Assembly: GCF_000020665.1 (NCBI RefSeq)
Contig: NC_011071.1
Coordinates: forward strand, 1,478,501-1,542,500
Length of the DNA stretch: 64,000 bases
Source: Stenotrophomonas maltophilia R551-3
GTDB lineage: Bacteria; Pseudomonadota; Gammaproteobacteria; Xanthomonadales; Xanthomonadaceae
Direction of reading: 5' to 3'
Each line of letters starts with the position of its first letter. Position 1 is the stretch's first letter. Under the pieces are notes generated by a model. It saw only the letters and a list, made by a program, of their open reading frames with translations. It was not told the DNA's origin and ran no database searches. This document shows positions 47,539 to 56,995 of the stretch, piece by piece. Made by a program: the position numbers and the translations under genes.

Positions 47539-49137
47539 CTAGGCGGAGGAGGCTACGCGGGAACCGAATGAATCTCTTTCGAGATGTTCGCGCCGTGTCG
47601 TGGTGCCTGACTCCACCAGCACCATGACAATGCGGCTCTGACGGCAATGAACGGAGCCACCAAACGCCAGCGCACGCCCGGCCAACCGCTCCCTGACCAG
47701 GCTGGAGGTTGTCGCAGACAACGCGCGATGCCGATCCAGCAGCGAGGCTGTCATCACAATTCCACGCTGTTGCCCCGCGTTGATGCAGCGCGCCCGCACG
47801 ATGACCTGCCCAGATTCGCTCTTCAACAGCAGAGATACTGCGTCGATGAGAGTCCGGTATGCCGTCAACTGTAGGTCCAGGCTGAGCTGGCAAGGATCAC
47901 CGGCCAGGCGCGGTTCGGCTACGCGGTGCGTATTCATCCAAGCCGAACGTACACCGCCGGCTTGCAGTGCGACATACAGCCCCAACTGCTCAAGCGCGGT
48001 GGGGTACACCAGACTGGCCTGTTCGCGGAACAGCCGGGAGTGCACATTGGCTGTGTGTGTCAGGCTGCTGGCGATCGCCGAATGACCGTGGCTGTTGAGC
48101 CAGTTGATGACTTCTGAAAGCGACAGATCGATGCCATCACCCAGCTTGCGCAGGTGAATCGCGCGTTCGCGAAGATCCGATTCGCTCGCCAAGTGAGAGC
48201 TGCGCGCGAGATTGATGGCGTTCTTTTCTCCCACCTCACGCAGCTGATAGCGCCGGTGATAGTGGCTGATACGCGAGCCAAGCAGCAGCAGTGCTACGCC
48301 CGTAATGGCCATGATTTGCTGCGTCGTGAAGGTTGAAGCGTCGAAAGCCGCTGCATAGGGCTTTGGCGTAGTCAGGCCGATGATCAGGTTCAACGCGGGC
48401 ACCCCGATGGCCGCACCGCGCCAGCCATGCAGGCACGTCAGAGCGATCGCCGGAAGACCCATCAGCAACTGCAGGGACGTCCTGAGTGTACTGGCTTCGG
48501 TGGGAATCAACGATGCGGTAACGCCGAGCAATGTCATCAACAACAGGGCTACGGCGGTGGGACCTGTGAAAATGGTCTTCCAGTGTGGCTCGGTGTTCCT
48601 CATTGCCCAAAGCAATGCGAGGGGAGTCACCGTAAGGATGGCAATGAAATCACCGACACTGAAACGAACTGCGCGGGAAAGGAACGCAAGCGCCGAATCT
48701 GCGGGTGGCGTTGGCCAAAGCAGTTGGGAAAGGCTCACATTCAAAAGAGTGACCACGATGGAGGAGAGGAACGCGATGGCCAGCAAACGGGAGGTGACCG
48801 AGTTCGCCAAAAATCTGCGGGCCCAGTGGGTGATGAGCATTACTGCGGGCATCAGCAAGGCTGAAGCGAGGGCGGCCCAGGCTACGCCGTATTTCTCGAT
48901 CATCGGCAATCGCATCTGCGCGAAGTAGGCATACTCGCCCAACAGCAGATAAGGCCAGAGTCGCGGTGGGCATAGCAGCACCGCAGCCACGCGAACGCCG
49001 GCGGGCAGATAGAACTGATCGAGCGAGAGCTGGCGTGTAGCCCAGCAGGCAATCGCATACAGCACAGCCAAGGCAAGTCCTGCCGGATGGATGCGCAACT
49101 TCAGCTGCAGGCCTTCATTCCACCAGTTCAATCGCAC
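47539..49137 (-). CDS. MASE1 membrane sensor with degenerate kinase-like C-terminus (paralogue 2)
   Basis: 532 residues with the same layout as 45075-46685: MASE1 helices (FYLPAGVRVAAVLLCPPRLW, LLLGEYAYFAQMR), a linker helix (RSSHLASESDLRERAIHLRK) and a kinase-like domain (LDLQLTAYRTLIDAVSLLLK) without Asn in the N-box and without GxG loops. Shared blocks such as VHSRLFREQASLVYP show a fairly recent duplication. GC is low (32 of 60 at 48481-48540). No cognate response regulator or output domain is attached. Confidence 0.82.
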   Translation of the reverse strand: MRLNWWNEGLQLKLRIHPAGLALAVLYAIACWATRQLSLDQFYLPAGVRVAAVLLCPPRLWPYLLLGEYAYFAQMRLPMIEKYGVAWAALASALLMPAVMLITHWARRFLANSVTSRLLAIAFLSSIVVTLLNVSLSQLLWPTPPADSALAFLSRAVRFSVGDFIAILTVTPLALLWAMRNTEPHWKTIFTGPTAVALLLMTLLGVTASLIPTEASTLRTSLQLLMGLPAIALTCLHGWRGAAIGVPALNLIIGLTTPKPYAAAFDASTFTTQQIMAITGVALLLLGSRISHYHRRYQLREVGEKNAINLARSSHLASESDLRERAIHLRKLGDGIDLSLSEVINWLNSHGHSAIASSLTHTANVHSRLFREQASLVYPTALEQLGLYVALQAGGVRSAWMNTHRVAEPRLAGDPCQLSLDLQLTAYRTLIDAVSLLLKSESGQVIVRARCINAGQQRGIVMTASLLDRHRALSATTSSLVRERLAGRALAFGGSVHCRQSRIVMVLVESGTTTRREHLERDSFGSRVASSA

Positions 49138-49335
49138 TACCCCTTCACAGTACGTTCCCTGTCAGCATCCATTCGCCGCGGGACCCGGTTCTTACCGACG
49201 GTATCGACACGCGTTCGATTATGCAATCGTTGCTGCGTTCTGCCGGGCAAGTGAGAAAATCATCACATGAATACCCGCGGCGATGAGTTTCACAGTTTTC
49301 GAGGGAGGTCAGATTCAGCTCGCTTCCCGATCAGC

Positions 49336-50613
49336 TCACCACAACGCATCCCGCAATTTGTACCAGGACATCGCCGCCACCAGCAGCGGCGTGCGCAGCA
49401 GCCGGCCACCGGGGAAGGGGGCATGCCGCAGGCGCTGGAACACGTCCAGACGCTCGCTCTGGCCGGCAATGGCGGCGGCGATCACCTCGCCGGCCAGCCC
49501 GGCGGCGGCCACCCCATGGCCGGAGAAGCCCTGTGCGAAGTACAGATTGCCGTCCAGCCGGCCCCAGTGCGGGGCGCGGTTGCGGGTGATGTCCACATAA
49601 CCGCCCCAGACCTGGTCCAGGGCCACGTCGGCCAGCTGCGGGAACACCTGGTGCATGCGCCGCTGCATCACGCCGTGCAGGCCGGGTGGGGGCAGGGCCG
49701 AGTAGCTGGCGCGGCCGCCGAACAGCAGCCGGTGGTCGTGGCTGAGGCGGAAGTAGTCCAGAGCCCATGCGGTGTCGGCCACGGCCATGTTGTTGCCGAT
49801 CAGGGCCCGGGCGCGTTCAGCACCCAGCGGCTGGCTGGCGCCGATATAGGTGCCCACCGGCATGATCCGCCGTTCCAGCTCGGGCAGCAGGCCCTGCAGC
49901 CAGGCGTTGCCGGCCACCACCAGATGCGCAGCGCGCACGCTGCCCTGAGCGGTATGCAGGGAAGGCTGTGGTCCCCGCTGCACGCGGGTCACCGCGGAGT
50001 TCTCGTGGATCACCACGCCGGCGGCGCGCGCCGCATCGGCCAACCCGCGTGCATACGCCAGCGGTTGCAGGTGCGCGCTGAGCGGGTCGAACATCGCGGC
50101 GCGGTAGCGTGGGCTGTCCAGCTGCGCGCGCAGGGCATCACGGTTCCACCATTGCATCGGGTAGTCGTAGTGGCGCTGCAGGTGCTCGCAGTTGGCCAGT
50201 AGTTCACGCTCATGCCGTTCGCGGATGGCGACGCTGGCATGGCCTTCCACCCAATGGCAGTCGATGCCGTGGCGATCGATGCGGGTGCGCATCGCCTGCA
50301 CCGCGTCACGCGACCAGTCGAACAGGTGGCGCGCATCGTCGCGGCCGAGCTGGCGCTCCAGCTCGCCCACCTCGCAGCCATAGCCCACCAGCGCCTGGCC
50401 ACCGTTGCGACCGGACGCGCCCCAACCGATCCGCTGCGCGTCCAGCACCACCACGCGCTGGCCACGCGTAGCCAGTTCCAGTGCTGCGGTCAGGCCGGTG
50501 TAGCCCGCGCCAAGCACTGCGACATCGGCCTGCACATTCCCCTGCAGCGAGGGAAGTGCGGGCGGCTCGGGCAAGCTGGCGGCGTACCAGCTGGGCGGGA
50601 AGGCGGCGCTCAT
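49336..50613 (-). CDS. puuB: Gamma-glutamylputrescine oxidase (FAD, DAO family)
   Basis: A 425-residue FAD oxidase for the second Puu step, making gamma-glutamyl-gamma-aminobutyraldehyde. The N-terminal WYAASLPEPPALPSLQG leads to VAVLGAGYTGLTAALELA (FAD Rossmann loop) and RIGWGASGRNGGQALVGYGC, a strong PuuB/YgaF signature. The C-terminal GGYVDITRNRAPHWGRLDGN and FSGHGVAAAGLAGEVIA close the DAO fold. Divergent from puuD over a 161-base promoter region. Confidence 0.9.
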   Translation of the reverse strand: MSAAFPPSWYAASLPEPPALPSLQGNVQADVAVLGAGYTGLTAALELATRGQRVVVLDAQRIGWGASGRNGGQALVGYGCEVGELERQLGRDDARHLFDWSRDAVQAMRTRIDRHGIDCHWVEGHASVAIRERHERELLANCEHLQRHYDYPMQWWNRDALRAQLDSPRYRAAMFDPLSAHLQPLAYARGLADAARAAGVVIHENSAVTRVQRGPQPSLHTAQGSVRAAHLVVAGNAWLQGLLPELERRIMPVGTYIGASQPLGAERARALIGNNMAVADTAWALDYFRLSHDHRLLFGGRASYSALPPPGLHGVMQRRMHQVFPQLADVALDQVWGGYVDITRNRAPHWGRLDGNLYFAQGFSGHGVAAAGLAGEVIAAAIAGQSERLDVFQRLRHAPFPGGRLLRTPLLVAAMSWYKLRDALW

Positions 50614-50774
50614 CGCAGGCCTTGCGGGCGCAGTACGGACGGGCGGAGCGGGGGAGGGCGATCAGCGTTCACGCGCTTAGTTTCGCCGATGCGTGACGGC
50701 CATGGTGTGACGGCGACGACTTGCCGCGTTCGCCGGGCGACGGGTAACGTGTCGGCACGCCAAGGAGTTTTCCC

Positions 50775-51536
50775 ATGCGCCGCCTGCCCTGGGTGGGCCT
50801 GCCCACCGACAGCACCGTGCTCGGCCATCACCGCTTTGCGGTGGCCGGCGAGAAGTACGTGCGCGCGCTGGCCGAGGCGGCCGAGGTGACCCCGGTTGTG
50901 TTGCCGAGCCTGCGGCCTCCTTTGCCGGCTGGCGAATGGCTGCAGGGGCTCGATGGCCTGCTGTTGACCGGCGCGGTCAGCAACATCGAACCGCAGCACT
51001 ATGAGGGCGGCCGCAGCTGGCCAGGCAATCCGCACGACCCGGCGCGCGATGCCAATGCCTTTGCGTTGCTGCACGAGGCGCTGGCGCTGGATCTGCCAGT
51101 GCTGGCGATCTGCCGCGGCTTCCAGGAAGTGAATGTCGCGCTCGGTGGCAGCCTGCATCCGCAGGTGCATGCGGTGCCGGGCCTGGCCGACCACCGCGAA
51201 GACCCGCAGGCGCCGGTGGAGGTGCAGTACGGGCCGGCCCATGCAGTCACCCTGGCCGCCGATGGCTGGCTGGCCACGTGGCAGGGCAGCGATCGCGAGC
51301 AGGTCAATTCGGTGCACGGGCAGGGCATCGCCCGCCTCGCCGAAGGCCTGCAGGTCGAGGCCTGGGCCGACGATGGCCTGATCGAGGCCGCACGCAGTCC
51401 GCACCATCGTTTCGTGCTCGGCGTACAGTGGCACCCGGAGTGGCGTGTCATGCAGGCGCCGTTCTATCACGCTATTTTCCGTGCGTTCGGCCAAGCTTGC
51501 CGGCAGCACCAACAGAACCGACTGGATTCCCGATGA
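50775..51536 (+). CDS. puuD: Gamma-glutamyl-gamma-aminobutyrate hydrolase
   Basis: Releases GABA and glutamate from gamma-glutamyl-GABA. A class I glutamine-amidotransferase-like hydrolase of 253 residues. The nucleophile is Cys113 in LAICRGFQEVN, with the His and Glu of the triad in LGVQWHPEW. LLLTGAVSNIEPQHY is typical of PuuD. The stop overlaps the puuA ATG (ATGA), so the two are coupled. Confidence 0.93.
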   Translation: MRRLPWVGLPTDSTVLGHHRFAVAGEKYVRALAEAAEVTPVVLPSLRPPLPAGEWLQGLDGLLLTGAVSNIEPQHYEGGRSWPGNPHDPARDANAFALLHEALALDLPVLAICRGFQEVNVALGGSLHPQVHAVPGLADHREDPQAPVEVQYGPAHAVTLAADGWLATWQGSDREQVNSVHGQGIARLAEGLQVEAWADDGLIEAARSPHHRFVLGVQWHPEWRVMQAPFYHAIFRAFGQACRQHQQNRLDSR

Positions 51537-52927
51537 GTTCCCGAACGCGCCCGCGCAAGACGGCTACGCCCCCCGCACCGCAGGAAAGCAGTCTGCTGCG
51601 CTGGCTGAAGGAGCGGCGCATCACCGAGGTCGAATGCCTGGTGCCGGACATCACCGGCAACGCGCGCGGCAAGATCATTCCCGCCGACAAGTTCTCTCAT
51701 GATTACGGCACGCGCTTGCCGGAAGGCATTTTCGCGACCACCGTAACCGGCGAGTTCCCGGACGATTACTACGACCTGACCTCGCCTTCGGATTCGGACA
51801 TGATCCTGCGTCCGGACCCGGATACCGTGCGCATGGTGCCGTGGGCCACCGATCCGACCGCGCAGGTCATCCACGATTGCTACACCAAGACCGGCGAGCC
51901 GCACGAGCTGGCGCCGCGCAACGTGCTGCGACGCGTGTTGGACGCTTACACGGAGCTGGGCCTGCGCCCGGTGGTGGCGCCGGAGCTGGAGTTCTTCCTG
52001 GTGCAGAAGAACACCGATCCCGATTTCCCGCTGCTGCCGCCGGCCGGTCGCTCGGGGCGGCCGGAAACGGCTCGCCAGTCCTACTCGATCGATGCGGTCA
52101 ACGAATTCGACCCCATCCTCGACCTGATGTACGACTACTGTGATGCGATGAAGCTGGACGTGGATACGCTCATCCACGAGTCCGGCGCGGCGCAGCTGGA
52201 AGTCAACTTCACCCATGCCAATGCGATGGACCTGGCCGACCAGGTGTTCCTGTTCAAGCGCACCATGCGCGAATCGGCGATGCGTCACGGGGTGTATGCC
52301 ACCTTCCTGGCCAAGCCGATGGAGAACGAGCCGGGCAGCGCCATGCACATTCACCAGAGCCTGCTGCGGATAAGCGATGGCCAGAACGTTTTCACCGGCG
52401 AACATGGCGGGGAAGATTTCAGCCCGTTGTTCGCGCACTACCTGGCCGGCCTGCAGAAGTATGTGCCGATGGCCATGGCGTTCTTCGCGCCGAACGTGAA
52501 TTCCTACCGCCGGCTGGTGTTTGGCGAGGTCTCGCCGAGCAACGTGCACTGGGGCTTCGACAACCGCACCTGCGGCCTGCGCGTGCCCTTGGATACGCCG
52601 GAGAACATGCGTGTGGAGAGCCGCTTCGCTGGCTCTGACGCCAACCCTTACCTGGCGATGGCTGCGACCCTGGCCTGTGGCCTTCTCGGTATCCACGAGC
52701 GGCTGGCACCGGATGCCCCTGTGACCGGCAGCGCCAAGGAGCTGGGCTACAACCTGCCGCGCTCACTGGGCGAAGCGCTGGACGGGCTGGAGCAGTGCAG
52801 CGAGCTGCAGGCCCTGCTGGGCGAGCGCTTCTGCCGTGCCTACATTTCGGTCAAGCGCAAGGAATACGAGACCTTTTTCCGTGTCATCAGTTCGTGGGAG
52901 CGCGAGTTCCTGCTGCTGAACGTCTGA
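51533..52927 (+). CDS. puuA: Gamma-glutamylputrescine synthetase (glutamine synthetase family)
   Basis: Ligates glutamate to putrescine with ATP, the first Puu step. The 464 residues form a type I GS-like fold without the adenylylation site. Visible blocks: VECLVPDITGNARGK, VAPELEFFLVQ, GAAQLEVNFTH, GSAMHIHQSL (active His) and NSYRRLVFGEVSPSN, RVESRFAGSDANPYLAMAA. The tail SVKRKEYETFFRVISSWERE is PuuA-like rather than GlnA. Follows puuD by ATGA overlap. Confidence 0.92.
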   Translation: MSSRTRPRKTATPPAPQESSLLRWLKERRITEVECLVPDITGNARGKIIPADKFSHDYGTRLPEGIFATTVTGEFPDDYYDLTSPSDSDMILRPDPDTVRMVPWATDPTAQVIHDCYTKTGEPHELAPRNVLRRVLDAYTELGLRPVVAPELEFFLVQKNTDPDFPLLPPAGRSGRPETARQSYSIDAVNEFDPILDLMYDYCDAMKLDVDTLIHESGAAQLEVNFTHANAMDLADQVFLFKRTMRESAMRHGVYATFLAKPMENEPGSAMHIHQSLLRISDGQNVFTGEHGGEDFSPLFAHYLAGLQKYVPMAMAFFAPNVNSYRRLVFGEVSPSNVHWGFDNRTCGLRVPLDTPENMRVESRFAGSDANPYLAMAATLACGLLGIHERLAPDAPVTGSAKELGYNLPRSLGEALDGLEQCSELQALLGERFCRAYISVKRKEYETFFRVISSWEREFLLLNV

Positions 52928-53018
52928 GCATCTGGAATAGAAAAATCCGCCGCCGGGGGGTAGGCTGGCACCCGTCGCCGGCCCCGCCGGCCCCCCTTCC
53001 CGCATTCTGGAGCACCCG

Positions 53019-54128
53019 ATGAAGCTGCGTATCCTCACGCTCGGCCTGGCCTCCGCCATGCTTGCCGCCTGCAGCGGTGGCAATGGTGGCGCGCAGGACA
53101 GCCAGGTCCTGAACGTCTACAACTACAGCGACTACATCGCCGAGGACACCATTCCGACCTTCGAGAAGGAGAGCGGGATCAAGGTGACCTACGATGTGTT
53201 CGACAGCGATGAGATGGTCGAGACCAAGCTGCTGGCCGGCAACAGCGGCTACGACGTGGTGGTGCCGACCCTGAACTTCTTCGGTCGCCAGATCCAGGCC
53301 GGCGTGTTCCTGCCGCTGGACAAGAGCAAGATCCCGAACCTGGCCAACCTCGATCCGGCGGTGATGAAGCGCATCGCCACCCAGGATCCGGGCAACCAGT
53401 ACGGCGTGCCGTACATGATCGGTACCACCGGCATCGGCTACAACGTGGAGATGCTGAAGCAGCGCTTCGGCGGCAGCACCGACATCGCCAACAGCTGGGA
53501 CCTGGTGTTCAAGCCGGAGAACATCAGCAAGATGAAGGACTGCGGCGTGACCATCCTGGACACGCCGGCGGACATGATCCCGATCGCGCTGCATTACCTG
53601 GGCCTGGACCCGCACAGCGGTGACCCGGCCGAGCTGCAGAAGGCGGCCGACCTGCTGAAGTCGATTCGCCCCTACGTGCAGAATTTCCACTCCTCGCAGT
53701 ACGTGGGGTCGCTGGCCAATGGCGGCACCTGCCTGGTGGTCGGCTGGTCGGGTGACATCATCCAGGCCCGCGACCGCGCCGAGGAGGCCAGCAACGGCGT
53801 GCACGTGGCCTATTCGATCCCGAAGGAAGGCGCCCCGCAGTGGTTCGACATGCTGGCGATCCCGAAGGATGCCAAGCATCCGGAAGCCGCATACGCCTTC
53901 ATCAACTACCTGCTGCAGCCGAAGGTTGCCGCGGCCAACACCAACTTCATCCACTACGCCAACCCGGTGCCGACCGCGACCCCGCTGGTGGATGAGGCGA
54001 TCCGTACCGACCCGACCATCTACCCGCCGGCCGACGTGGCCGAGAAGATGTTCACCTATTCGATCAACACGCCGGAAACCGACAAGCTCTACACCCGGCT
54101 GTGGACCGAAGTGAAGACTGGCAGGTAA
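53019..54128 (+). CDS. potF: Putrescine-binding periplasmic lipoprotein (PotF type)
   Basis: The substrate receptor of the PotFGHI polyamine importer. The 369 residues begin with a lipoprotein signal ending LAAC (Cys18), then LNVYNYSDYIAEDTIPTFEK, the opening motif of PotF/PotD. Ligand pocket segments include DVVVPTLNFFGRQI, YMIGTTGIGYN and VGWSGDIIQARDRAEEA. Its lipid anchor differs from soluble E. coli PotF. It sits about 90 bases after puuA in the same direction but apart from its ATPase and permease genes, which start at 55859. Confidence 0.93.
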   Translation: MKLRILTLGLASAMLAACSGGNGGAQDSQVLNVYNYSDYIAEDTIPTFEKESGIKVTYDVFDSDEMVETKLLAGNSGYDVVVPTLNFFGRQIQAGVFLPLDKSKIPNLANLDPAVMKRIATQDPGNQYGVPYMIGTTGIGYNVEMLKQRFGGSTDIANSWDLVFKPENISKMKDCGVTILDTPADMIPIALHYLGLDPHSGDPAELQKAADLLKSIRPYVQNFHSSQYVGSLANGGTCLVVGWSGDIIQARDRAEEASNGVHVAYSIPKEGAPQWFDMLAIPKDAKHPEAAYAFINYLLQPKVAAANTNFIHYANPVPTATPLVDEAIRTDPTIYPPADVAEKMFTYSINTPETDKLYTRLWTEVKTGR

Positions 54129-54154
54129 ACGGTCCTGCCCGCTGGAAGACAGCG

Positions 54155-54180
54155 GTAGCGCCGGGCCATGCCCGGCGGAT
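54155..54180 (+). repeat. SMAG element after potF
   Basis: GTAGCGCCGGGCC palindrome with stem CGCCGGGC/GCCCGGCG, between the convergent ends of potF and the flavoprotein gene. Confidence 0.8.
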
Positions 54181-54184
54181 GGCC

Positions 54185-55585
54185 TCAGCCCTTCCCGGAG
54201 GCGGCACCGCCGCCCCGGCGAAGGTGCCGCAGGATCGCCGGCAACAGGTCACGTGCATCGCGACCGCCGTTGCACAGGAACGACGAACTCATCCGCTGCA
54301 GGTTGTGCATGCCGATGAAGAACAGCCCCGGATGCGGTGAAACGCCGAACTCGCCGAGCGGATAGCCATGTGCGTCCAGCACGCCCTGCACGTCGAGCCA
54401 CGGCCATTCGGCGACGAAGCCGGTGGCCAGCACCACCGAACGGATGCCTTCCGTCCGCAGATCCAGTTCACGCGGGGCGGCGTCCGGCTCCCAATGCAGA
54501 TAGACCTCGTCGGGAATGTAGCGGGCATCGTCGGTGCGCGGTTCGGGCCGCGTGGCGTAGTACGCGCTGGCCAGCGAATCGAGATAGGCATATTCGGTCC
54601 GTGTCGCCTCGATCGCGGTGCGCAGCTGCGGGCGCACATCGGCGAAGCGGGCGACGTTTCCATCGAAGCCCTGCAACCGACCCAGCAGCCTGATGCCTGC
54701 GCGGTGCATCGCCAGCAGGCTGATCGAGCTGCCCAGGCCGGCACGCCCCTTGCCGGAAATCAGCGGGAATTCGGCGGTACGGGCCTTGCGCAGCGCATCC
54801 GGTTCTCCGGCCAGGACGGCGGCCGCTTCACTCACATGCTGGTGGATACGCCCGGCCATGTCCCACCAGGTCATCGAGTCCTTGCCGCGCAGCCGGCGGG
54901 TATGCGAATGCCGCTGGGCCAGTGACCAGTGCACGCTGCGACCGCTGTCGCGCAGGTCCTGGGCGATCTGCGCGCCGGACTGGCCGCCACCGATGACCAG
55001 CACGCCGCCGTCGGGCAGCGGGCGGGGGCTGCGGTAGTCGCCGGAGTGCAGCACCGTCAGACCCCGCGCGGGCGCGAACGGGACCCGGGGCATCCGCGCG
55101 CGCCGGTACTCGCCGGTGGCGACCACAACCGCCCCAGCGCGGATCAATCCGTGGCTGGTTTCGATGGCATAGCCGCCCGATTCGGGCGTGACCCGCTGAA
55201 CCGCACAACCTTCGCTGATCGGCAACGAACGTTCGTCGGCATAGTCGCGCAGCCGCCGGATCACCTCGGGGGCCCCCATGAAACCTTCCGGGTCGTCGCC
55301 CGCATAGGCATGGCCGTGCAGGGCCATCGTCGCGTTGGCGGTGTTGGTCTGGAATGAATCCCAGCGCCGCTGCCAGCTGGCGCCCACGGTTTCGGCCTCC
55401 AGCACACGATGCTCGACGCCCGCTTCCTGCAGGAGCGCGCTGAGGGACAGCCCGGCCTGGCCGGCGCCGATGATGACCAGCGGCAGCGTTGCAGGCAGGG
55501 AGCCCGGCAGGCGGGGCGGGAAAGGGGAGGGGCGGTCCGGGGAAATCACCAGGGTGGGTCCATGCAAGTGCTTGATCCGGGCCAT
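54185..55585 (-). CDS. FAD/NAD(P)-binding flavoprotein monooxygenase (CzcO/FMO-like)
   Basis: A 466-residue two-dinucleotide-binding flavoprotein. The FAD loop is VIIGAGQAGLSLSALLQEAG and the NADPH loop VLVIGGGQSGAQIAQDL, with VLHSGDYRSP before the second loop as in flavin-containing monooxygenases. VVLATGFVAEWPWL near the end is the ATG motif of the family. The substrate is unknown. ATG at 55585 is used; the frame is open well past it upstream but without conserved sequence. It lies head-on between potF and potGHI. Confidence 0.85.
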   Translation of the reverse strand: MARIKHLHGPTLVISPDRPSPFPPRLPGSLPATLPLVIIGAGQAGLSLSALLQEAGVEHRVLEAETVGASWQRRWDSFQTNTANATMALHGHAYAGDDPEGFMGAPEVIRRLRDYADERSLPISEGCAVQRVTPESGGYAIETSHGLIRAGAVVVATGEYRRARMPRVPFAPARGLTVLHSGDYRSPRPLPDGGVLVIGGGQSGAQIAQDLRDSGRSVHWSLAQRHSHTRRLRGKDSMTWWDMAGRIHQHVSEAAAVLAGEPDALRKARTAEFPLISGKGRAGLGSSISLLAMHRAGIRLLGRLQGFDGNVARFADVRPQLRTAIEATRTEYAYLDSLASAYYATRPEPRTDDARYIPDEVYLHWEPDAAPRELDLRTEGIRSVVLATGFVAEWPWLDVQGVLDAHGYPLGEFGVSPHPGLFFIGMHNLQRMSSSFLCNGGRDARDLLPAILRHLRRGGGAASGKG

Positions 55586-55858
55586 TGCGCGGGGAATGCC
55601 CCGGGCCTTCAACAGATCCGGTTCTGAAAAACGTTGCAGATCGAGGCGTCGCCTGTGGTGTCTGGCCGTGACGACCGCAGGGTCGTCCAGGGGAGCCCGG
55701 GCCTTTGCGCGGGCAGGCCACCATGGCGGGGGAAAACCGACACTCCTAGGGCGCCCGGAGCCGGCCAGCGGCCGCTTCCGCCTGCCGCCGTCATATCCCC
55801 TGGGCCCCCCGGCCGTTAGAATGGCGGCCGCTGTCCACCGCCCGCTCCCGGAGCCCCC

Positions 55859-56995
55859 ATGCCCGTTGAAGCCCAGCCGGTAGCCACCGTCGTCGACACG
55901 ACCGGTGCGCCCGGCTATCTCTCCATTCGTGACCTGCGCAAGGAATTCGACGGTTTCGTCGCCGTTGACGACGTCAATCTGGACGTGCGCAAGGGCGAGA
56001 TCTTTGCCCTGCTCGGTGGCTCCGGCAGTGGCAAATCGACCCTGCTGCGCTGCCTGGGTGGCTTCGAGACGCCCACCAAGGGCAGCATCACCCTCGACGG
56101 CCAGCGCCTGGACGCGCTGCCGCCGTATCAGCGGCCGGTCAACATGATGTTCCAGTCCTATGCCCTGTTCCCGCACATGACGGTCGAGCAGAACATTGCC
56201 TTCGGCCTGAAGCAGGATGGCCTGGGTAAGGACGCGATCAGCAAGCGCGTCGGCGAGATGCTGGACCTGGTGCAGATGGGCCACCTGGGCAAGCGCAAGC
56301 CGCACCAGCTGTCCGGCGGCCAGCAGCAGCGCGTGGCGCTGGCGCGGTCGCTGGCCAAGGGGCCGAAGCTGCTGCTGCTGGACGAGCCGATGGGCGCGCT
56401 GGACAAGAAGCTGCGCTCGCAGATGCAGCTGGAACTGGTCAGCATCATCGAATCGTCGGGCGTGACCTGTGTGATGGTCACCCACGACCAGGAAGAAGCG
56501 ATGACCATGGCCACCCGCATCGCAGTGATGGATGCCGGCTGGATCCAGCAGGTCGGCAAGCCGGACGAGGTCTACGAGCAGCCGGCCAACCGCTTCGTCG
56601 CGGGCTTCATCGGTTCAGTCAATTCCTTCGACGGCGTGATCGACGAGGACCTGCCCGAGTACGTGACCGTGCGGACGCCGCTGTTCCCCGCGCCGATCTA
56701 CATCGCCCATGGCATCACCTGCTATGAAGGGCAACCGGTCGCGTTCGCGCTGCGCCCCGAGAAGGTGATGATCGGCAAGGACGAGCCGGAAGGGCACACC
56801 AACAAGGCGCAGGGCGTGATCGAGGACATCGCCTACTTCGGCAGCCATTCGGTCTATCACGTGCGCCTGCCCAGTGGTGCCAAGGTGCTGGCCAACTTCG
56901 CCAACTCGCAGCGCTGGGCCAGTGACGGCCTGACCTGGGGCGACGAAGTGTGGGTGCATTGGCGCGACAACGACGGCGTGGTGCTGACCTCATGA
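55859..56995 (+). CDS. potG: Polyamine ABC transporter ATPase PotG
   Basis: ATPase of the putrescine importer, 378 residues. Walker A GGSGSGKST, signature LSGGQQQR, Walker B LLLLDEPMGALD, switch His in MVTHDQEEA, and a C-terminal TOBE regulatory domain (VAFALRPEKVMIG). YLSIRDLRKEFDGFVAVDDV is typical of PotG. First gene of potGHI, which is tightly overlapped. The 273 bases before it show no repeat or gene. Confidence 0.94.
   Translation: MPVEAQPVATVVDTTGAPGYLSIRDLRKEFDGFVAVDDVNLDVRKGEIFALLGGSGSGKSTLLRCLGGFETPTKGSITLDGQRLDALPPYQRPVNMMFQSYALFPHMTVEQNIAFGLKQDGLGKDAISKRVGEMLDLVQMGHLGKRKPHQLSGGQQQRVALARSLAKGPKLLLLDEPMGALDKKLRSQMQLELVSIIESSGVTCVMVTHDQEEAMTMATRIAVMDAGWIQQVGKPDEVYEQPANRFVAGFIGSVNSFDGVIDEDLPEYVTVRTPLFPAPIYIAHGITCYEGQPVAFALRPEKVMIGKDEPEGHTNKAQGVIEDIAYFGSHSVYHVRLPSGAKVLANFANSQRWASDGLTWGDEVWVHWRDNDGVVLTS

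Noticed and set aside
55586..56485. Extension of the flavoprotein far upstream
   Set aside because: The frame stays open but runs antisense into potG and lacks conserved sequence; ATG at 55585 precedes the FAD motif by a normal distance.
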